A DNA stretch of 64,000 bases, from assembly GCA_030844895.1 (NCBI GenBank), contig CM061232.1:87547769-87611768 (forward strand), given 5' to 3'. The DNA is from Ambrosia x helenae (Eukaryota; Streptophyta; Magnoliopsida; Asterales; Asteraceae). The position numbers and the translations under genes were made by a program. This document shows positions 57,701 through 64,000 of the stretch, one piece after another; position 1 is the stretch's first letter; each line of letters begins with the position of its first letter. The notes under the pieces are model-generated. The model was given only the letters and a program-made list of their open reading frames with translations, had not been told where the DNA came from and ran no database searches.

Positions 57701-60221
57701 AATTATGATCTTTTATGTTTTTAATTTATTTGAATTATTAATTACGATTTTGAGGTTATTTATTAAGATTTATAATCTTAATAAGATTATCAATTATGAT
57801 TAGTCTTGCAATTAATAAGATTTATAATCTTACTATGTTTACGAATTATGATTAGTATTAATTGCAATTAATAAGATTTATTAAGTTTAAATGTTATTTA
57901 TTAAGATGTTTAATATTATTTATTGACATTAATAATAATTGACCGAATTTAATGTTATTTATTAAATATTTTAATCTCATTTATTTATATTACTTTTTTT
58001 GAATATATGTTTAGTACAATTGACCGAATTTAATTTTTTATATTATGACTTTCCTTTAATCAATTCTCATTAAATGATAATAATCAAAATCATTTCCTTT
58101 ATATTATGACTTTTCTTTAATTATTTTTAATATATTTTTATTATGTTATATTTACTGTTATTTATGGACATTAATAATAATTTATCGAATTTAATTTTAT
58201 TCATTACGATTTTTTACCTCATTTATTTATATTACTATTCATACGAAATTATGCTTTATCTATTTTTACGAACTTAAGTTTGATATTATTTATTGACATT
58301 AATAATAATTGACCGAATTTAATGTTATTTATTAAAAATTTTAATCTCATTTATTTATATTACTTTTTTTTCGACTTTATGTTTAATATTATTGACTAAA
58401 TTTAATTTTTTTATATTATGACTTTATTTTAATCAATTCTCATTAAATGATAATCATCAAAATCATTTCCTTTATATTATGACTTTTATTTAATTATTCT
58501 TCAAATATTTTTATTATGTTAAAATTAATTTTATTTATGGATATTAATAATAATTGACCGAATTTAATGTTATTTATTATGATTTTTTAACCTCATTTAT
58601 TTATATTACTATTAATATGAAAGTATGTTTAATCTATTTTTACAAAATTATGTTTAATATTATTTATTGACATTAATAATAATTGACCAAATTTAATGTT
58701 ATTTATTAAAATTTTTAAGCTCTTTTATTTATATTACTGTTTTTTTTCTGTTTTTATGTTTAATATTATTGACCGAATTTGATTTTTTATATTATGACTT
58801 TACTTTAATCAATTCTCATTAAACGATAGTCATTAAAATCATTTCAATAATAATTGACCCCTATTAATGTTATTTATTTCGATTTTTTAATCTCATTTAT
58901 ATATATTACTATATTACGAAATTATTTTTAATCTATTTATTTCTTATCTACCTAATTAAATTACGAATATATTACTAATACTAAAACTAATATTACGATT
59001 TTTAATCTCATTTATTTCTTATCTACCGAATTAAAATTTTCTTTTACGATTTTCATGAATATATTACTAAAATATATACTATTTTCAAAATAATTTTCAA
59101 TTATATTAATAAATAAGTAAATAATTTTAATTGGTAAGTTAACTTTTGTCATTCATTTATTACTATTAATAGTAATAATTATTACAATTATTAACATAAA
59201 GAATAAACGTAACATCAATATAAAAAATCCTCATTTGTCATGAAACCCTCGACCATTAACAACGTTCAAATTATTTCAAAAATTATAAAAAAACTCAATT
59301 AATGATAACAGAAAGATTCAAGCGATAATTTTGGTAAACAAAATGTATTTAATAAATACAATTTATTCTTTTAATAATAAATATAATTTAAATCTATTTA
59401 ACAATTTCCTAAAATATATAATATATTCAAAATAATTTTAAATGATATTACTAATAACGACTTTCACTTTAATATTGTTGATCGATAAACATAAAAACTT
59501 TTTACGTTTTTGTTACTTTGATGGATATCAATTCTTTGACTTTATTTATTTTTCATGTATTAAAATACACTTATTAGTAATTAGTAACAAAATTAGTAAT
59601 GAAATATCATTTTACGTTATCAATAACAACATTAACTAAAAGGAGATTCAAAACATTAAAAAACCTCATTTGTCATGAAATCCTCCATCATTGACTACAT
59701 TAACTAAATATCGTTTCAGTGATACTAAGAATAAGAATATTACGTCTTTCATTTAAATATCTTTGACAAATTAACGTTATCATATTATGTTTACAAAGAA
59801 ATTTCCTTTAATCATTTGTCATGAAACGCTAACCATTATCATGATTGCAATAATTGTGCTAATTTTAAGCGTGGTTGACCAAATCACGTAAATGACCAAT
59901 CCTTCCATTTTTATAATTCAACTATATAAATAAATCCGACTGATTCGATCAGAATTGTTCGAGTTCCTCATGTGGGTTTAGTATTGATTTTTCACTGTGG
60001 TTTTAGCTTGATTTTTAGGTTATTGGTTATGAGTCAAACCGTCAAAACTGTTTAGGGTCTTCTGGATATATTTACCTTAAATTCTTGATGATAATACAGT
60101 TAAAATGCCAAATGTCTTTCTTTTCCTCACCAGAGTTTTTTTTTGGGACAAATTTTACTGTTTTGTTATTCTAATGGTTCAGGAATCCTATATGTGGACA
60201 TAAATTCTTTTCAAAGTTCCA

Positions 60222-60485
60222 AATCGTCTTGCCATATCAAACCGTTTTATAGAAGCTAAAATAATTTCAGGGAGTAACATTGGAATGCAAACTTTTATCC
60301 AAAGAATTAGGTTGTCCCCATTTGATAAGAAGATTCCTTTCAGATTTAACAGAAGACAATTCCCTCTTACTTTATGTTTCGCAATGACAATAAATAAAAG
60401 TCAAGAACAAACCCTATTTAGGATAGGTATGTATTTGAAAGATCCTATTTTTACACATGGGCAGTTGTATGTCGCTGCCAAGTGA
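60222..60485 (+). pseudogene. Helitron PIF1-like helicase, C-terminal fragment
   Basis: Translation FIEAKI..GSNIGMQTFIQRIRLSP, RRQFPLTLCFAMTINKSQ, LYLKDPIFTHGQLYVA-type ending. AMTINKSQ-Q is a conserved PIF1 helicase motif near the C terminus of Helitron RepHel proteins, which unwind DNA in rolling-circle transposition. The expected Gly after KSQ is Glu, and a stop (60483) follows LYVAAK where LSR/VSRV is usual. Upstream Walker motifs and the Rep domain were not found. Confidence 0.8.
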
Positions 60486-62558
60486 CAAGAGTAGAGATGG
60501 CCTGAACATACTAATATTGGATAAAGATGACAACGTTAATAATAAATAACAAATGTTGTCTATAAAAAATATTTTGAAGTTTGTGAATAAGTATGCGATC
60601 ATATTTTGCATAAATCGTTTTTTTATAATTTTTTGGCTGTGTGATTTGTTAAACTACATTTATTTACTTTGAATTTAATCTTCATTTGCATGTTGTTACA
60701 ATAAATATATGTTTATTCAGTTCATTATTTGTTTTTAAATCACGTCTATTCAAACATTTGTTGATTCATATATCTGTTATTGGGTAACATTAAACTTTTT
60801 TTTATGATAAGTTACAATCAACAAAAATTCATACGAATTGTATTACGTAACTTTCAATAAATAAAATTTGCATACTGCGATCTTTATAGAATTTTTTTTT
60901 CATTTGCCATGAACATGTACCGCGTGTACACGCGGGGCTCAAACCTAGTATTAACTAAATAAGTAAAGTCAATAGTTAATAGTAGTTTATGGTTTTAGCA
61001 AAATAAAATAATATATATGTACTTTCAGTTATCTATTTCATAATCAATTTTTTAGTCTTTAAATGGAGTTAACCACAATTAATTACGTAACAATTGAGTG
61101 TCTTGAAACGATCGTCTTTAATGAATTTGCTGTTTGGCATGAATAGGCACATAAATAAATTCTTAGACACTTTAGCTTCTTGACACAAAATTTCATTCAC
61201 TTGGGAATTGAGATTTTTTCATGGTCGTTCTCGTTTTGACTAGCACGGCCACAGTGCACCGACAAGAAACATATCGTGTATATTTTCTGTCTTACTTGCC
61301 TCTTATATGCCCTTTAACCTTTTGAAATCTAGCTATATAATAAAAACTCCTATGACCAAAGAAGCCGTCTATCGGTCCTATCTTGTATATTTTTGGCCAT
61401 TTACTTTGCAACATTTTAGCATATTCAGACTAGTATTCAAGGTGAGTATATCTAACCCCTTTTTACTGTTTTACTCTTTTGGGGTGACTCATGTACCATT
61501 ATTATTAAACTTACGTATATTCTTTATAAAGCAATGTGCTCATTGATATGTTTTGTGTGAATTGTATGAACGATTTGTCAAAGTCATTAACCTTTGGTCC
61601 GCACCTAACAATGAGTAGTACTACGAATTATATCCCTTGATTGACTTACATGAACGAGTTAAGTCCTTGGTCATTGTTATGGTTTTTATTGAACGATGTA
61701 TGAACGCTTGTTGAATGATGTGAGGCTTGATTTTGACCCTTTTACATATTAAAAATATCATAGCACATAAAATTGCGAAATACTTTTTGAAAGAAATGGG
61801 TATGCTCACCAATAATTTATGTGTTGACAAATTATTTTGTACATGTTTCAGGTGAGGTTTGATCATGCTTGCTTTACACGCTTAGGCTATGGACCTAGTG
61901 CTTTAATAAAATTTGAACATTTATTTACTATGTTTGGAATTTCATTTTGAGACTATTGGTATTTCATTTTGAATAATGGAAGTTGTTTGTTATTATTATT
62001 TACATTTTAGTCCATGTGCTATTGAACAATCGTCATTACGTGACACCTCGATGATTCCGCCATTGGTTGGGGTGTTACAGGAGTTAAACGGGGACTTCTA
62101 TATGTATAAATAAACATATACAAGGTACTTTTCAAATCAAATGAAAAATTTAAAATACAAGCATATACAGACGCTAACCGGGCAGGAGACAAAGGAGACC
62201 GAAGATCCACATCAGGGTACCTCACATTGGTTGGTGGAAATTTAGTTACATGGGGGAGTAAGAAACAAAAGATTGTAGCTTTGTCAAGTGCTGAGGCAGA
62301 ATTTGGAGGAGTTGCACGAGGTCTAGCAGAAGTTCTTTGGATACGTAAGCTTCTAGCTGAAACCGGGTTCCCTCAATCTGAAGCCAGTACTATTATGTAT
62401 GATAATGAAGCTGCAATAAAAACTTTAGAAAACTCCGTGCAACACGACCGTACCAAACATGTAGAGGTGGACATGCACTTCATCAAAGAGATACTTGAAA
62501 TCGGGATCATAGAAGTCTCATTTGTCTGCTCAGAACACCAATTAACATATTTATTAAC

Positions 62559-63587
62559 TGTAACACCCCGCCCCTCTCACCACCAATATTGTCCGCTTTG
62601 CCCCGTTGGGTCGCCCATCCAGAGCTCACGGATTTGTTTTTGGTTACCCAAGTGGAGACTTCCCAGGAGGTCACCCATCCTGAAATTTCTCCCACCTGAG
62701 CACGCTTAACTATGGAGTTCTCCTCTCATCCACTAACATTAAGCCCCAAAACGCGTTGGTGATTTAAGAGTCAAGACATTACTTATGAACCAAGGATCTC
62801 TCCTGGCCACGGCCAATGTGGGATTTTCCTGGGGTGTCACATTCACCTCCCGTTAGAGTCTCATCGTCCCTGATGAGGTTAGATTCTCATCGTCCCTGAT
62901 GAGGTATGCACCCACCATCCCGAACGGCACAGGAGTGGCTCTGATACCATCTGTAACTTCCCGCCCCTCTCAACACCAATATTGTCTGCTTTGCCCATCC
63001 AGAGCTCACGGATTTGTTTTTGGTTGCCCAGTGGAGACTTCCCAGGAGGTCACCCATCCTAGAATTTCTCCCACCTGAGCACGCTTAACTGTGGAGTTCT
63101 CCTCTCATCCACTAACATTAAGCCCCAAAACGCGTTGGTGATTTAAGGAGCAAGACATTACTTATGAACCAAGGATCTCTCCTGGCCACGGCCGATGTGG
63201 GATTTTCCTGGGGTGTCACATTCACACCCTGTTAGAGTCTCATCGTCCCTGATGAGGTGTGCACCCACCATCCCGAATGGCACAGGAGTGGCTCTGATAC
63301 CATCTGTAACACCCCGCCCCTCTCACCACCAATATTGTCCGCTTTGCCCCGTTGGGTCGCCCATCCAGAGCTCACGGATTTGTTTTTGGTTACCCAAGTG
63401 GAGACTTCCCAGGAGGTCACCCATCCTGAAATTTCTCCCACCTGAGCACGCTTAACTATGGAGTTCTCCTCTCATCCACTAACATTAAGCCCCAAAACGC
63501 GTTGGTGATTTAAGAGTCAAGACATTACTTATGAACCAAGGATCTCTCCTGGCCACGGCCAATGTGGGATTTTCCTAGGGTGTCACA
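62559..63587 (-). mobile_element. Tandem Cassandra TRIM, three LTRs, TSD TTAAC
   Basis: Reverse strand. LTRs 62559-62841 (283 bp), 62952-63220 (269 bp) and 63305-63587 (283 bp), separated by two interiors of 110 and 84 bp, flanked by perfect TTAAC (62554-62558, 63588-63592). Each LTR carries a 5S-rRNA-like segment, and each interior has a primer site TGGTATCAGAGCC (62937-62949, 63290-63302). A 5S segment in the LTR of a tiny non-coding element defines Cassandra. Three LTRs with two interiors imply unequal recombination. The middle LTR lacks a CCCGTTGGGTCG stretch found in the outer two. Confidence 0.92.
62652..62722 (-). other. 5S-rRNA-like segment of Cassandra (LTR 1)
   Basis: Reverse strand: AGAACTCC..AGTTAAGCGTGCT followed by GGATGGGTGACCTCCTGGGA, the A-box and C-box of the 5S internal promoter. 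Similar segments at about 63016-63101 and 63398-63468. It is part of the LTR, not a 5S gene: both ends of 5S rRNA are absent. Confidence 0.9.
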
Positions 63588-63674
63588 TTAACCAAAGTTG
63601 TCAATGGGAAGATCTTTTATCAGTGTCTCCACAAGTTAAGTATCGGTAACCCCACTACTCAACTTGATGGGGAG

Positions 63675-63890
63675 TGTTAGACAATCAATGATCAGTCACC
63701 ATCATTTCCTTGTTTAAGAAGATTATTACAGTTGTGGTCAATATAGCCATTTGACACCCATAATCAAGGAGATTGCTATTTCCTTTTTAGCAATTCTATT
63801 CTTTTCTTATTTAATCAGTTTTGCTCATTGTAATCAAACAGAATTCTAAGTAAAATCAATATACAAAATACCTTTTTGATTCAAAACGGT
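63675..63890 (+). repeat. 3' LTR (start) of the truncated Copia element
   Basis: TGTTAGACAATCAATG follows the polypurine tract GATGGGGAG. No 5' partner in the window, so the right edge is a guess. Confidence 0.55.
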
Positions 63891-63961
63891 TGACACTTAT
63901 ACGGACTGGGTGATTGTTTATTTATTAATTTTGCAAATACCATAACTTAACTAAATAAAAA

Positions 63962-64000
63962 GAGTTAAATGCCAATTTCGCCCCTGAGGTTTGGTCCAGT
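63962..64000 (+). repeat. MULE-type terminal repeat, cut by the right edge
   Basis: GAGTTAAATGCCAATTTCGCCCCTGAGGTTTGGTC, the same end type as at 45629. Confidence 0.5.

Larger units (their letters stand above)
53474..60948 (+). mobile_element. Helitron with decayed helicase and B3-like exons
   Basis: 5' end TCTATCTATATAATAAA (53474, or 53478) preceded by A; 3' end has hairpin CGCGTGTACACGCG, GGGCTCAAAC and CTAG at 60948 followed by T. This A|TC..CTAG|T arrangement with a subterminal hairpin is the Helitron signature. It holds B3-like exon remnants near the 5' end, very AT-rich sequence (56.3-59.8 kb) with recurring TTGACCGAATTTAATGTTATTTATT, and a helicase tail near the 3' end. Rep and most of the helicase are lost. 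Confidence 0.78.
51704..62079 (+). mobile_element. Solo LTR opened by two nested insertions, TSD GGAGT
   Basis: TGTGACATCTGTCACC at 51704 and CCGCCATTGGTTGGGGTGTTACA ending 62079 are the two ends of a Tekay-type LTR, flanked by perfect GGAGT (51699-51703, 62080-62084) 10.4 kb apart. The LTR itself is 51704-52110, 53343-53473 and 60949-62079, about 1.67 kb; the rest is a MULE-type element and a Helitron. It lacks the tRNA-like cassettes seen in the related LTRs. Confidence 0.85.
62158..63674 (+). pseudogene. Copia RNase H end, split by Cassandra
   Basis: 62158-62558 encodes a Copia RNase H: DANRAGDKGDRRSTSGYL, NLVTWGSKKQKIVALSSAEAEF, DNEAAIKTLEN, HDRTKHVEVDMHFIKE. Catalytic Asp and Glu positions (DA.., SAEAE, DN) are present. 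The frame resumes at 63588 and ends with TTQLDGEC at a stop at 63677. Everything upstream of RNase H is missing, so it is a truncated element. The Cassandra insertion falls in the LLTK motif at its end. Confidence 0.85.

Noticed and set aside
62652..63468. 5S rRNA genes
   Set aside because: The 5S-like segments lie inside Cassandra LTRs, lack both rRNA ends, and are flanked by primer sites and a target duplication.
1..64000. Endogenous pararetrovirus or biosynthetic gene cluster
   Set aside because: No movement-protein, coat-protein or caulimovirid RT pattern was seen, and the only enzyme gene (CCR-like) has no co-located pathway partners.

Overview
This is a gene-poor, repeat-rich stretch of a flowering-plant nuclear genome. 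Plant signs are GT-AG introns, TATA boxes at usual distances, two plant-specific gene families (a DUF241 protein and a cinnamoyl-CoA-reductase-like dehydrogenase), Athila/Tekay/Copia LTR elements, a 5S-bearing Cassandra, plant Helitrons, and MULE, hAT and PIF/Harbinger remnants. The retroposon 3' domain and the LTR types resemble those of Asteraceae, but the sequence alone does not prove that.

Layout. 1-3.1 kb: reverse-strand Athila-like gypsy element (LTR, tRNA-Asp primer site, gag remnant), cut by the left edge. 3.5-6.5 kb: Tekay-like solo LTR (TSD TGCAG) inside an older gypsy remnant whose own 3' LTR starts at 7741. 10-12.1 kb: a rearranged MULE relic. 12.2-13.3 kb: five tandem copies of a 237-247 bp repeat. 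16.6 kb: a complete tRNA-type SINE. 17.36-18.06 kb: an intact DUF241 gene, followed by a retroposon with a 16-bp TSD. 19.1-22.1 kb: a gag-only Copia element. 22.8-26.4 kb: MITEs, small Helitrons and a hAT tail. 26.77-36.45 kb: a PIF/Harbinger-like element whose Myb-like ORF is split by a very young 7.7-kb pol-less LTR element. 36.5-37.9 kb: a TRIM. 38.0-39.7 kb: a broken FAR1-type MULE and a hairpin-rich block. 40.08-42.96 kb: an intact six-exon CCR-like gene with a SINE in intron 2. 43.0-44.9 kb: a second gag-only Copia, 51 bp after that gene's stop codon. 48.3-50.8 kb: a solo LTR with two arrays of covarying hairpins. 51.7-62.1 kb: a solo LTR opened by a 1.2-kb MULE-type element and a 7.5-kb Helitron. 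62.2-63.7 kb: a Copia RNase H end split by a three-LTR Cassandra.

The two host genes appear unrelated; nothing suggests an operon or pathway cluster. Most of the information here is insertion history. Ten insertions can be bounded by exact target duplications, which gives a clear nesting order. Nearly every LTR element is non-autonomous (no pol), so it must have been moved by proteins encoded elsewhere.

The least expected signals are (i) arrays of GC-rich hairpins whose arms change together, in several unrelated elements, and (ii) divergently oriented tRNA-like (A-box/B-box) cassettes inside Tekay-type LTRs. I could run no database search, so family names rest on motifs, terminal sequences and target duplications read by eye.
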